Source: Sphingopyxis sp. L1A2A (GTDB lineage Bacteria; Pseudomonadota; Alphaproteobacteria; Sphingomonadales; Sphingomonadaceae). From it: 64,000 nt of DNA. The notes under the pieces were generated by a model. It saw only the letters and a program-made list of their open reading frames with translations, searched no databases and was not told the origin of the DNA. Numbering within the stretch: position 1 is the first letter of the stretch; every line of letters starts with the position of its first letter. The stretch spans positions 62,001-126,000 of the forward strand of contig NZ_SCOT01000002.1 of the NCBI RefSeq assembly GCF_005502465.1. The letters run 5' to 3'. Position numbers and translations under genes: made by a program. This document shows, piece after piece, positions 1 through 8,571 of this stretch.

Positions 1-344
1 AGTTCGAATGTGTAGCTGCGGCTCCCGGCGTCGGAACGCGTGATCACGATCAGATTGGTCGCTCCGGCCAGTTCGCGTGGTTTGATGAACAGCGAATTTT
101 CAGCCGGCGCCACCTCCCACGATACGCTGTCGCCGAGCGCGACATGCTCGACCCGTTCACCCGCTGAAAATACGATCTGTGTTGCCGAGCGGAACGCGCC
201 GACAATGCGGTAAACTTCGGCGTCGCTATAGATCGCTTCGCGGATTCTGCTGTCCTGCGCGGTAGGGTGCGGCGTCTCGCTGGCGCGTGCGGCGCCGGCG
301 GAGAACATCAGGGCGATGGCAATGATGCCGTGTGCAGTCTTCAT
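1..344 (-). CDS. virB9: VirB9/TrbG-family T4SS outer-membrane-complex protein (N-terminal part)
   Basis: The reading frame enters from the left edge and starts at ATG 344. Only the first 114 or so residues are present. A signal peptide (about residues 1-22, ending ARA-S) is followed by the VirB9/CagX N-terminal beta domain: the stretch around VYRIVGAFRSATQIVFSAGE and the later ENSLFIKPREL are typical. VirB9 joins VirB7 and VirB10 in the outer-membrane core complex. Its ATG overlaps the TGA of virB8 (ATGA), so the two are probably translationally coupled. The rest, and presumably virB10 and virB11, lie outside the window. Confidence 0.88.
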   Translation of the reverse strand, partial: MKTAHGIIAIALMFSAGAARASETPHPTAQDSRIREAIYSDAEVYRIVGAFRSATQIVFSAGERVEHVALGDSVSWEVAPAENSLFIKPRELAGATNLIVITRSDAGSRSYTFE

Positions 345-1036
345 TGCGTCACCTCCAAATCGGCGCGGTAGCTTTGGACTTCCAGCCCCAGCGGGTTTTT
401 GAACCGTTGCTGTTCGGTCGTTGGGGTGTCGGTGGTGTCGTAAGTCACCGTCGCGATCGCCGGGGTGTCGATCGTCGATGCGCCGCGCTGGAGTGTCTTG
501 GTGAAGCGGATTTGCGCGACGTTCTTTGACACGAAGGTCACCGACTTTATGGCGATAAACACCGTATCCAGATCGGTGAAAACGCTTTGTGGCGACTGGG
601 GATTGCCCTTGGCGTAAAAGGCCGTCCAGCGCGCCTGTTCGTCACGCGACGACATCGCCAGCACGCCTTCGAAAAACTCCTGGCGCGCCTGAGGAATCCA
701 TCCCTCGCGATTGCGGACATAATCGGCGAGAAAATATTTGGCGACAGCCTCATTATAGGTGATCTGCCGGTCGCCGGTCAGTGGCGCGGCGATCTCGCTT
801 GCGCCGGTGGCCTTGTCCACGGTGATCACATAGGGCGTGACGGTCTTGAGCGGCGTGAGCATGGCCACGGCCGCAATCGCTGCGATTGCAAGACTGCCGG
901 CCATGACCGCGATGATCCACGCCAACCGTTTCGAGCGGTTTGCGGCTATCAGCCGGTCATGGTCCCAGCTCGCGGCCTCTGAAAAATAGGCCTTGAGATC
1001 CTGCCTGTCTGTAACGCCGCCAGCCATGATGCTCAC
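341..1036 (-). CDS. virB8: VirB8 T4SS inner-membrane assembly protein
   Basis: About 230 residues, the normal VirB8 size. A short cytoplasmic N-terminus (LKAYFSEAASWDHD) is followed by one transmembrane helix (around residues 40-62) and a periplasmic NTF2-like domain; TPLKTVTPYVITVDKATG just after the helix is typical of the family. VirB8 nucleates the inner-membrane part of the secretion channel. I place the start at GTG 1036, which forms a GTGA overlap with the preceding stop and has GGAG just upstream; ATG 1027 is an alternative. It overlaps virB9 downstream. Confidence 0.88.
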   Translation of the reverse strand: MSIMAGGVTDRQDLKAYFSEAASWDHDRLIAANRSKRLAWIIAVMAGSLAIAAIAAVAMLTPLKTVTPYVITVDKATGASEIAAPLTGDRQITYNEAVAKYFLADYVRNREGWIPQARQEFFEGVLAMSSRDEQARWTAFYAKGNPQSPQSVFTDLDTVFIAIKSVTFVSKNVAQIRFTKTLQRGASTIDTPAIATVTYDTTDTPTTEQQRFKNPLGLEVQSYRADLEVTQ

Positions 1037-1353
1037 CAACTCCGATAGGAGGTTGGTGGGGTTGCGCTGCTGATGGGCGGGACCTGCGGGCCGGGTTTGG
1101 CGTCGGGCTGTGCGGGCTCGGGAAATACATCAACGCCTTTGCGTCCCTCTTTCTGGCCTGGCGTCTGGTCGGCTGGTGTTGATGTTCCTGCGAGGGGATC
1201 GACCGTTGGCAGGATCGTACCATTGGGGTTGGCCGGGCGGCGCTGCTTGCCGCTACATTTGGCAAGTTTTGGCGATTTCGACGCAGCGCTGATGGCCTCG
1301 ACTGGTGCAATGAGTGCCAGCCCAACCAATATACTCATCATATGCTTACGCAT
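1033..1353 (-). CDS. Small exported protein at the VirB7 position
   Basis: A 106-residue protein between virB6 and virB8, where virB7 is normally found. It has a hydrophobic signal segment (SILVGLALIAPVEA) and a Pro-rich tail. The only cysteine near the N-terminus (about residue 33) is not in an obvious lipobox, so it is not a textbook VirB7 lipoprotein. Position suggests a role in the outer-membrane core complex, but this is inferred from context alone. Its stop overlaps the virB8 start (GTGA). Confidence 0.6.
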   Translation of the reverse strand: MRKHMMSILVGLALIAPVEAISAASKSPKLAKCSGKQRRPANPNGTILPTVDPLAGTSTPADQTPGQKEGRKGVDVFPEPAQPDAKPGPQVPPISSATPPTSYRSW

Positions 1354-1365
1354 GGCCCTATCCCT

Positions 1366-2361
1366 TTATGCTGTGCCGCGACTGACTGATCCTGACGTTC
1401 GCATCCGTGCGATGCCGCGGGCGAAGCCCCGCTCGATGGCGCGGCTGGTCGCCTGAGCGCCGGTTGCGCCGCGCCCGACGACGAACCCGCCTGCCGCTGC
1501 GATTGCGGACGCAAACTGGTTGGCAAGGGCAGGGCCGCCGCCGCCGAGCGAAGCGGCGAGCGATGGAATCTGCAGGAAAAAGAAGAAGCCGAGTGCGTAA
1601 AAGGCCAGTGCCTTGATAGCGGCCATGCCGATGTCATCATTTTCCGAGATGGTGGCGATGATCGTCTCGCCCGTTTGGGTCAGAAACAATGTCAGCACGA
1701 GCGCGAAAACGATCAGCATCAGATAGTTGATGCACGCCCCAAGCCAGGCAAAGAAATAGCCGCGCGTGGACTCGAACAGCAGGGCGGCCACAAAAAGCGG
1801 ACCGACAACCGAGAGAAGCCCGAGCGCAAACAAGCCGAACGCACTGATGACGAAGCCGATGGCCGCGCAAAGCAGCGTGGCGATGATGACAATGACCACC
1901 AGAAAGCCCGCAAAGACGGCATAGCCGATATCGGGGAGCGCACCCTGGGTATCCTGATAATTAGCGGCGATCTTGCGCATTGTGTTGGCAGTTTCAAAGC
2001 CGGTGCCTGCCAGCTTGTCATAAAAACCGCCAAGACCACCAACGTCCGCACCGCCCAGCGCGTTTGCGAACTGGCCGGGCAAGCCACCCAGCGCAAACAT
2101 GCCAATCTGGGTGCCGTAGAGCGATGTCACGGCAAAATAGAGAACAGCGAGCTGGCAACCGCGATAGGTATATTCGCGGAACGGATATTGCACCGCCCCG
2201 CGCATGATCGCGTAGCCCAGCAGAGAAATATAGATCACGATCCCGATGCGCAGGGCAGGGCTAACAACGCCGATCACGGCCGCATATTTGCCCACGATGG
2301 CCGCCAGCGCATTGTCCAGCGCCTCGAACATTGTGGTGAATACATGATCGGTGAAATCCAT
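1366..2361 (-). CDS. virB6: VirB6/TrbL-family polytopic membrane protein
   Basis: 331 residues with an N-terminal helix region, a central periplasmic loop (about residues 85-145, rich in Gly and Ala) and several later hydrophobic segments, for example VFAGFLVVIVIIATLLCAAIG and the following ones. This is the VirB6/TrbL layout: the polytopic inner-membrane component of the translocation channel. The C-terminus is Arg/Thr/Ser-rich and probably cytoplasmic. ATG 2361 is preceded by GGAAAG. It follows the EexN-like gene and precedes the VirB7-position gene in the same operon. Confidence 0.85.
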   Translation of the reverse strand: MDFTDHVFTTMFEALDNALAAIVGKYAAVIGVVSPALRIGIVIYISLLGYAIMRGAVQYPFREYTYRGCQLAVLYFAVTSLYGTQIGMFALGGLPGQFANALGGADVGGLGGFYDKLAGTGFETANTMRKIAANYQDTQGALPDIGYAVFAGFLVVIVIIATLLCAAIGFVISAFGLFALGLLSVVGPLFVAALLFESTRGYFFAWLGACINYLMLIVFALVLTLFLTQTGETIIATISENDDIGMAAIKALAFYALGFFFFLQIPSLAASLGGGGPALANQFASAIAAAGGFVVGRGATGAQATSRAIERGFARGIARMRTSGSVSRGTA

Positions 2362-2388
2362 ATATCTTTCCGGGTCCGGTTTGACGCT

Positions 2389-2646
2389 TTATCGAGCGAT
2401 CTGGAGTTGCGACTTGGCGAACGCCGCCGCGCGGCAATTACCCGTGACCACCGCGGGTTGCGATCCAGCCGGCGTATCGCTGGCCGACCATTTGCGGCAG
2501 ATGGCTTGCATCGCTTCGATCTCCTCGCCGTGGGCAAAATAATATTGCCAAGTCCGCGCTGGCATATCGGCTGGGGGCGGGGCGGGGGATGGGCCGCACC
2601 CGGCCATCAGCAGCGCGATCGAGACGGTCGCGATCCGCAATCTCAT
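2389..2646 (-). CDS. EexN-like entry-exclusion lipoprotein
   Basis: An 85-residue predicted lipoprotein: signal ending in the lipobox LMAGC (Cys17), then a short domain with YYFAHGEEIEAMQAIC and a later NCRAAAFAKSQ. The paired Cys, the YY...H.EE pattern and the NC..A..A ending match the EexN family of conjugative plasmids and integrative elements, which block redundant DNA uptake from a cell carrying the same element. It sits between virB5 and virB6, a common place for eex genes, and its ATG overlaps the virB5 stop (ATGA). The assignment is from pattern recognition, not a search. Confidence 0.68.
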   Translation of the reverse strand: MRLRIATVSIALLMAGCGPSPAPPPADMPARTWQYYFAHGEEIEAMQAICRKWSASDTPAGSQPAVVTGNCRAAAFAKSQLQIAR

Positions 2647-3350
2647 TGTCCCTTGTAATAGCGACTCGCCGCGTCGAGCTTTTGGGCAAGTGCCGCCTTT
2701 CCTGCCGCCGCCCGTTCGCGTTCCTGAGCCTGTTGCTGCATGGCGATGGCCTGGAGGCGAAGCTGGTCGTTTTGCATCGCCGCAGATTCGAGTTGCAGTC
2801 GGACGGTCAGGTCGCCGACTTCCTTGGCCGTGACGGCGGTCGCCATTCGGGCGCGGAGCTGGTCAAGCCCTTGCGTCCGCGAGGTGACGGCGGCACCCAT
2901 ATTATCGGCAAGCCCCGCGGTGATGCCGATGTTGCGCGCGTTGAGATCGAAGCCAGCGCGCGACTCTTCGGACCCCGACACCCCGCGCTTTTCACGGAGG
3001 CCGCGATAAACCGCATCGGCTTTGGCGCGTGCCGCACCTACAACATCGAGATCGCCGCTGCCGAAGCCATGCAGCACGGCCGGACTTGTATCGAGTTCAC
3101 GTAGTGCGTCGCTTTTGAGCTGTGATGCCAGCTGCGGAATATCGGTCAGCTTATTCAGATCCTGATAGAGTTTCTGCGCTTCGGAAATCTGCTGTTTGCC
3201 CTGCGCCGCAATCTGGATTGCCTGCCGCACCGCGTTGACTTGCTGCACCAGACTGGCGCTGTCATGAACCGGCATGCCCTGTGCAATGGCAGGGAGGGGA
3301 GCCGCTATCAGCAGTCCCGCACCGAGTAGCTTGGTCATCGTTTTCATCAT
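2643..3350 (-). CDS. virB5: VirB5 family pilus-associated protein
   Basis: 235 residues with a cleavable signal peptide (LLIAAPLPAIAQG) and a mostly helical mature part. It begins with SASLVQQVNAVRQAIQIA and ends in a long Gln/Ala/Arg-rich helix, as in VirB5 (minor T4SS pilus tip component). The start ATG at 3350 has AAGG a few bases upstream. It is placed between virB4 and the EexN-like gene, the canonical order. Confidence 0.82.
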   Translation of the reverse strand: MMKTMTKLLGAGLLIAAPLPAIAQGMPVHDSASLVQQVNAVRQAIQIAAQGKQQISEAQKLYQDLNKLTDIPQLASQLKSDALRELDTSPAVLHGFGSGDLDVVGAARAKADAVYRGLREKRGVSGSEESRAGFDLNARNIGITAGLADNMGAAVTSRTQGLDQLRARMATAVTAKEVGDLTVRLQLESAAMQNDQLRLQAIAMQQQAQERERAAAGKAALAQKLDAASRYYKGQ

Positions 3351-3368
3351 ATTGCCTTTCCTTGCAGT

Positions 3369-5786
3369 TCAGCTTGGACGTCTCCGTTGATGGAAGACGG
3401 GTAGCCAGAGCACCGGGTCGTTCCCCACCTCGGCGATGATTTCGTCGGCAACAGCGTTGGTTTCGGCGCGGCCCGACAGCACCGCCAGCGCGTCGTCCAG
3501 ACCGCTCAGATCGAGTTCGACCACCACGCTGTCATGGCCCTGCTTCACCAGAAACTTGTGGCTTTCCGCGGCTAGGTCGTCGCGCACCAGTTTGAACTCG
3601 GCTTCGGACAGTGCGAAGCCTTCGACATAATCACGCCGCGCGCCGAACGGATTCGGGAGCATGATCTTGGTGGCGACCTGTTCCAGAATCGAATGGCTGA
3701 TATCGCTCTTGAGCGCATCGGCAGGCGATTGCGTGGCGAAGACCAACAGGGCGTTTCGTTTGCGGTAGGTTTTGAGGCCGTCCTGAGCGAAGCGCCGGAA
3801 GGCTTCATCGCCGAGCGCCTTCCAGAATTCGTCGATGCAGATAATCATCCGCTCGCCGTTGAGGAGTTGGTCGATCCGGTGGAACAGATACAACATGACC
3901 GGCGTGCGGATGTCGGCGTTGTCGAGGAAATCGGTCATGTCGAACCCGATGAATCGGGCGCCGAGCGTCATCCTGTCGGCAGGATTATCGAACACCCATC
4001 CAAGCGAACCTTCCGACGTCCATTTTTCAAGACGCGCGCCGACGCCGCTGATGTCCTTCATGCCGAGCATCGAGCGGAGCGCACTGAGTGAGCGGTCAGC
4101 GCTGGGAAGTTTCATCACGGCATTGATGCCGTCTTCAATCCGCCGTTCTTCCTGAACCGAGACGGGCAGGCCATCAGCACGAACGAGCTGGCGGATGAAA
4201 ATAGACAGAAAACTCTTGTCCCCGGGTGTGTCGCAAAGGGCTTTCAGCGGTGAGAAACCGGTGGCGACGCCGTTGCGCAAAGCCAGATATGTCCCGCCGC
4301 TGGCCTGGACGAAGATCTGCGCGCCGCGATCCTTGTCGATAAAGATCTGACGTGCGCCGGTCTTTTCAACCTGTGCCATCAGGAAGTTGAGCAGCACCGT
4401 CTTGCCGCCGCCCGATGGGCCGATAATCAGCGTGTGTCCCAGATCGCCCTTGTGGAAATTGAAGAAATACGGGCTGCGCGCATTGGTCTTGAGCAGCGCC
4501 ACCGCGTCGCCCCAATGGTTGCCGCTGGCGAGGCCGGCGGGGAAGGTATGGAAGGGTGAGAAGGCCGCGAAATTGAGCGAAGTGATCGGCGCGGGACGGG
4601 CACGCCATGCGAAATTTCCGACGAGCTGCGACCAGTAAGCCGCTTCGAGCGCAGCCCCTTCGCGCGCCGCGACCATTCCCGTATCGGCAAGCGCGGCCCG
4701 GGCGATCGCCATTTGGTCGCGGAGCGCCTTCATCGAACTGGCATAGACCGCGAGGGTGAAGTGATGGTCGCCCAGCACAAAGCGGTTTGACATCAGGTCA
4801 TCGCCGGCATCGATCAGCGCATCGGCCTGGCTGACGGCGCGGTCGCCGGCATTTTCCATCTGGGTCATGCGCAGCCGGAATTTCTCAGTGGCCGCAGCCC
4901 TCCCAAGGAAGGTGAAGGATTGTGTGAGCACGAAGCCAAAATCCACCGACAGCAAAGCCTCTAACTGGCGCGAGGTTGTCTGTGCTGGATATTCGCGGAT
5001 ACCAAAGATACCGCCAAAGGCCGACGTGTCGGCGCCGCGAATTTCTATGGTTTCGGCGCCGAAGATCGTGCGGGCACGATATAACGCACCGCCCAGATGA
5101 CCGCGCACAACGGGGACGCGGGCAGGGCGTCCGGTCATCACCATATCGGCGACTTCCATCGTTTCGGAAAACATCAAACCGCGATGCTCATAGATCGCGC
5201 AGCGGCGCGGTTCGCAGCGCGCCATGAGCTTTTCAAAATCACGGGCCTTGTCGTCGAGAAGCTCGATCAGGGACTCGTCGATCTCCAGCCCCAGCGCCGC
5301 GCTGCGCCTGGCATTGCCCGAGATCTTGCGCTTGAGAAGCTGGATGAGTTTGTCGCCGCCGGTGGCGGCTGGACGGATCACAAGCGTCGCAAAGAAGCGG
5401 TTGATGAACATCCGTTCCCGGTTGATCCGCCCAAAATAGGCACGGTTGAGATCGGCAGCGAAGCCCGATTTGAACGCCCCACCAGGATATTGATCGACCC
5501 GCATCCTGATCAGATGCGTCCAGATCGACAGCCTTTCATCATGCAGGTTGCGGAGCATGCCGTTCAGCTTGGTGTGCCAATCGTTCAGGTCGCGCACGTC
5601 GGCCGTCTCGAACGCACGGCCTTGCAGCTCGAAGGTCAGCATGATGTCACCGGAATCGAGTGCCACCATCTCTTCATTCACATGACGCGAATAGGGCAGG
5701 AACTTTTCGGGCGTCGCCTCGCGCCGCGCGACTTCGAGCGGCACGGCGTTGGGTCGCATGGCATCGGGTGCAAGCCGCTTAGGCAT
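3369..5786 (-). CDS. virB4: VirB4 T4SS ATPase
   Basis: About 805 residues, normal for VirB4. It powers pilus assembly and substrate transfer at the inner membrane. Visible are an N-terminal CagE/TrbE region (residues about 20-200), Walker A GPSGGGKT (about residue 456) and Walker B with the acidic stretch MIICIDEFWK (about residue 645), followed by the Gln-containing FATQSPADAL. ATG 5786 overlaps the virB3 stop by 8 bases; an upstream in-frame TTG at 5795 is less likely. This is the best-conserved gene of the operon and the best one for typing the element. Confidence 0.95.
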   Translation of the reverse strand: MPKRLAPDAMRPNAVPLEVARREATPEKFLPYSRHVNEEMVALDSGDIMLTFELQGRAFETADVRDLNDWHTKLNGMLRNLHDERLSIWTHLIRMRVDQYPGGAFKSGFAADLNRAYFGRINRERMFINRFFATLVIRPAATGGDKLIQLLKRKISGNARRSAALGLEIDESLIELLDDKARDFEKLMARCEPRRCAIYEHRGLMFSETMEVADMVMTGRPARVPVVRGHLGGALYRARTIFGAETIEIRGADTSAFGGIFGIREYPAQTTSRQLEALLSVDFGFVLTQSFTFLGRAAATEKFRLRMTQMENAGDRAVSQADALIDAGDDLMSNRFVLGDHHFTLAVYASSMKALRDQMAIARAALADTGMVAAREGAALEAAYWSQLVGNFAWRARPAPITSLNFAAFSPFHTFPAGLASGNHWGDAVALLKTNARSPYFFNFHKGDLGHTLIIGPSGGGKTVLLNFLMAQVEKTGARQIFIDKDRGAQIFVQASGGTYLALRNGVATGFSPLKALCDTPGDKSFLSIFIRQLVRADGLPVSVQEERRIEDGINAVMKLPSADRSLSALRSMLGMKDISGVGARLEKWTSEGSLGWVFDNPADRMTLGARFIGFDMTDFLDNADIRTPVMLYLFHRIDQLLNGERMIICIDEFWKALGDEAFRRFAQDGLKTYRKRNALLVFATQSPADALKSDISHSILEQVATKIMLPNPFGARRDYVEGFALSEAEFKLVRDDLAAESHKFLVKQGHDSVVVELDLSGLDDALAVLSGRAETNAVADEIIAEVGNDPVLWLPVFHQRRRPS

Positions 5787-6123
5787 AGCGGCCAAAACCC
5801 TTGCGGCGCATGCCCGTCAGCTTGAGCGGCGAGTAGCTGCTTCCGCCCCAGAACGCCCGGTTGCGGTTGCCCGCTTTGGTCCGGCCCCAGAGGAACAGAA
5901 GCCGGAACGCATTGACGTCGTGGCGCACAACCAGCCGCGAAATCGAATAGCCGAATATGGCGACCAATGCGGCGTAAACCGGACTGTTGGTTCCGATCAG
6001 GACCGACGCGCTGCAAATGAGCAGCAGCACCGCCGCCTCAATCGGGATTCCAGCCCATAGTGCAGGGCGGGTCACGGCGAGGAACAGCGGGTCCTTGGTC
6101 ATGATTTCGGTGTCGGCGTTCAC
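5779..6123 (-). CDS. virB3: VirB3 inner-membrane protein
   Basis: 114 residues with two adjacent hydrophobic helices (PALWAGIPIEAAVLLLICSA and YAALVAIFGYSISRLVV) and the VirB3 signature of a short N-terminus with KDPLFLAVTRPA. VirB3 acts with VirB4 in pilus assembly. The GTG at 6123 is the longest start; ATG 6102 is a possible alternative. It is directly downstream of virB2 and overlaps virB4. Confidence 0.85.
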   Translation of the reverse strand: MNADTEIMTKDPLFLAVTRPALWAGIPIEAAVLLLICSASVLIGTNSPVYAALVAIFGYSISRLVVRHDVNAFRLLFLWGRTKAGNRNRAFWGGSSYSPLKLTGMRRKGFGRYA

Positions 6124-6128
6124 GCGCG

Positions 6129-6494
6129 TCAGCCCGCAATGATGCCGACAATGGAATCAGCCGAAAAGACAATGGCGATCCCGATGATAACGGTCACGAG
6201 GATCGTTGTGGAGGCCCGACCCGTGAACCAGAGCAGGCCGGTGACGATCACCGCGATGACCGCAAGCGTCCGCAGCAGCGTCGACGACAGCAGGCCGCGA
6301 ACTTTGGTGGCGAAGCTCTCCAGATTCTGTGCGGAGGCGGGATCAGGGTTGAGCGCGGAAACCCCTAACACCAGCGCGAGCGCGACGCTCCAAAGCAGCA
6401 CGTTCTGCCGTGGCTGCGGTATGCCCTCGAACCAAAGCGTCAGTCGGGACCGAACACCTGCGGTTCTTCGCACAAAGTATTTTAATCTCGCCAT
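6129..6494 (-). CDS. virB2: VirB2/TrbC-family pilin
   Basis: 121 residues with a long leader (a hydrophobic stretch VLLWSVALALVLGVSALNP ending in a signal-peptidase-like site near ASA-Q) and two more hydrophobic helices (TLAVIAVIVTGLLWFTG and TTILVTVIIGIAIVFSA), as in the major pilin. The mature subunit would be about 65-70 residues. It overlaps the end of virB1 by 13 bases. Confidence 0.85.
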   Translation of the reverse strand: MARLKYFVRRTAGVRSRLTLWFEGIPQPRQNVLLWSVALALVLGVSALNPDPASAQNLESFATKVRGLLSSTLLRTLAVIAVIVTGLLWFTGRASTTILVTVIIGIAIVFSADSIVGIIAG

Positions 6495-7147
6495 ACGCTC
6501 CTGCTTTCTATCGTTTCAGATCGGTTGGACCTTTGCCGGTCATGAGCGGCGCGATCGAATAGGTTCCACGCAGGTGGCGCGCTGCGGCGCGCGATAGGCA
6601 GCAACGTAGAACCAAAATTCTCCGAGATGAGTTGGACGCGCGGGTCGAGAGGCATCGTCGGCGCCGTCGGCGCTTCCATCGCCACTAGGTCGACAAAGCC
6701 CGCATTTCTGACAACCTTTGCGACATAGCCGTTGCGAAATCCCCTCGACGAGCTTCCGGTGTTGTAAAGCGAGAGTGCGATGCGAAGCGCGGTTTGCGGA
6801 TCGCGTCCGACAATTGCCCCATTATAATTTTGGGTGAGTACTCTGCCGAGCGCCTCGATATTTTTGCAGGGGTCAAACACTGTCTCCCAGGTCAGGCCAA
6901 GCCAGCGCATGTTGCGTGAGTTGATTTGGCCGAGACCGAGATCGACCGAATAGCCGGCAGCGATGTAGCGCTGTGCAGTCGCAGCGGCGCTGGCGGCGTC
7001 GGGCTGCGGCGGAGGTTGTTTCCCGCCATTGACGTTTAGCGCGAAGGGCCGTCCGTGGCTTTCGGTTTGCACGATTGCAGCGACGGTCTGCGGTGCGACA
7101 TTGGGCGCACATTGCGACGCTAAGGCGGCAATCATGGCGCCGGACAT
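6482..7147 (-). CDS. virB1: VirB1-like lytic transglycosylase
   Basis: 221 residues from ATG 7147. The SLT-type fold is visible: catalytic Glu in VQTESHGRPFALNVNG, then GYSVDLGLGQINSRN and later LSLYNTGSSSRGFRNGYVAKV. It opens peptidoglycan for assembly of the secretion channel. No classical signal peptide is seen, as in several VirB1 proteins. Longer in-frame starts up to 7321 would add a Cys/Arg-rich stretch unlike the family, so I reject them. It is the first gene of the operon and is divergent from the luxR-type gene. Confidence 0.85.
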   Translation of the reverse strand: MSGAMIAALASQCAPNVAPQTVAAIVQTESHGRPFALNVNGGKQPPPQPDAASAAATAQRYIAAGYSVDLGLGQINSRNMRWLGLTWETVFDPCKNIEALGRVLTQNYNGAIVGRDPQTALRIALSLYNTGSSSRGFRNGYVAKVVRNAGFVDLVAMEAPTAPTMPLDPRVQLISENFGSTLLPIARRSAPPAWNLFDRAAHDRQRSNRSETIESRSVWRD

Positions 7148-7284
7148 GGTCACCGCTGAATACCTACAAATGAGTTGCGGGACGGTGCGTAGATTTCGGC
7201 TTCGTGATCGGTCAACCGCGCGACAATGAAAGTTGATGCCGGATGTCCGAGATCTGAAACCCAAATATGATGGTAGGAAGCCAT

Positions 7285-7316
7285 ATGCGCACTGATCTGG
7301 AAATGCGCACTCAGTG
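7285..7316. promoter_or_regulatory. Repeat cluster upstream of virB1
   Basis: ATGCGCACT occurs twice as a direct repeat (7285-7293 and 7303-7311), 18 bases apart start to start, and the same segment contains the inverted pair CACTGA (7290-7295) and TCAGTG (7311-7316). It lies between virB1 and the divergent luxR-type gene, so a regulator-binding site is plausible. It is not a clear lux box or tra box. Confidence 0.4.
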
Positions 7317-7344
7317 AACATCCCGGAAAAGGGGTATGTACCTT

Positions 7345-7409
7345 TCAGATTTCTGCAGAGCTGGGGCTTTTCAACAAAGGTAGATTTGAAGCAGAATCTG
7401 AGCTATAAT
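7345..7409 (+). promoter_or_regulatory. Candidate promoter for the luxR-type gene
   Basis: A perfect TATAAT lies at 7404-7409 in an AT-rich stretch, but I see no good -35 at standard spacing. Upstream is an inverted repeat TCAGATTTCTGC (7345-7356) / GCAGAATCTGA (7391-7401), matching apart from one inserted base. If used, it would give a leader of about 150 bases before ATG 7571. Confidence 0.35.
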
Positions 7410-7570
7410 CAGTTAGTTGAATGTAGGAGATTCATAAAGTTATTAAGTTTCCCCCCGCAATTATTGCCGACCGACGCCATGAGAAGCATCGCAAAGCATT
7501 AAATCAGTGAAGGACGATCAACGGCAACGGGACCGCGAGAGAGGTCCGTCAGCGATCCGAAGGCTAGCTG

Positions 7571-8314
7571 ATGACGATCAAGATGACGACCCAAGAGATG
7601 CTGCGCGAGATCAAGTCTGCGCCTGAGGCCGGGCAGTTGGCAGCAGCACTTGGAAATATCTGCACGCAGATGGGATTCAAATACTTCGCTCTCACACACC
7701 ATGTGGAGGTGACACGAGGCGCCGCCAACGTCGTCCGGATCCACAACTATCCGTCACAATGGGTCGCCTACCATGACCGCAACGCTCTCGGCACATCCGA
7801 CCCCGTTCACCGGGCAAGCCATATGTCATGCGCTGGGTTTTTGTGGTCTGAAATGGAGACGATGATCCCACTAAATTCAGAGGACCGGCGGGTCCTCGCA
7901 CTTAGCCGCGAACACGGAGTCGGCGACGGCTTTACCGTGCCGGCAAATGTTCCTGGAGAACCAAGCGGATCATGTTCCTTCGCAAACGTCGCGGACATCC
8001 CGGTCGATGAGGCGACGCTGCCGTTGGCGCAACTCGTCGGCATCTTCGCGTTTGAGCGCGCGCGCAGTTACTCGGGAATCCGGACGTTTGAGAAAAGTCA
8101 GCCACGATTAACGGACCGCCAACGAGATTGCTTGCTTTGGGTCGGTCGCGGCAAGAGCGACTGGGAGACCGGCCGAATACTGGGCATTACGGAGGACACC
8201 GTCGATCGTCATCTCACCAATGCGCGAGAGCGATACGAGGTGCCGAAACGCACGATGTTGCTCGTTCGAGCCCTGTTCGACGGCACGCTTAGTTTCTCAG
8301 ATATCCTGCCCTAG
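7571..8314 (+). CDS. LuxR-family transcriptional regulator (LuxR solo)
   Basis: 247 residues with an autoinducer-binding domain (about 20-165) and a C-terminal LuxR HTH (about 178-240). Of the residues conserved in TraR/LuxR, Trp64, Asp77, Pro78, Trp92 and Gly120 are present, but the pocket Tyr (TraR Tyr61) is His68. In the HTH, Leu188 and Gly194 are kept while the conserved Glu (TraR Glu178) is Gln184. No luxI-type synthase is seen in the window. Being divergent from virB1, it may control conjugation in a TraR-like way, perhaps with an altered or foreign signal; that is inference. Confidence 0.85.
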   Translation: MTIKMTTQEMLREIKSAPEAGQLAAALGNICTQMGFKYFALTHHVEVTRGAANVVRIHNYPSQWVAYHDRNALGTSDPVHRASHMSCAGFLWSEMETMIPLNSEDRRVLALSREHGVGDGFTVPANVPGEPSGSCSFANVADIPVDEATLPLAQLVGIFAFERARSYSGIRTFEKSQPRLTDRQRDCLLWVGRGKSDWETGRILGITEDTVDRHLTNARERYEVPKRTMLLVRALFDGTLSFSDILP

Positions 8315-8571
8315 CGGGACCTTTATTCTCATGATTGCGAAGGACGAGGGTCTGCATAAAGAAGCCTCCTTGATCTTCTCCGACACGACGGGCGAAGCCG
8401 GGCAAAGAGAACATGTGCGAGAACATGCGCCGGTGCCTTTAGTCGCGAAACGACCTGGACATTGCATCGGCTACCCGGCCATCGGCGCGCCGTCGTTCAA
8501 GCGCACTTAATATGCAGTAAGGATGCCCGACGACTGACCCCATTGGTAGAAAATTGATGCTGCCGGTGAGG

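Noticed and set aside
8315-8571. 59-codon frame at 8331 and a GAACATG tandem repeat
   Set aside because: No family, weak start context and poor composition; the 12-base repeat (8409-8432) is short and its role unclear.
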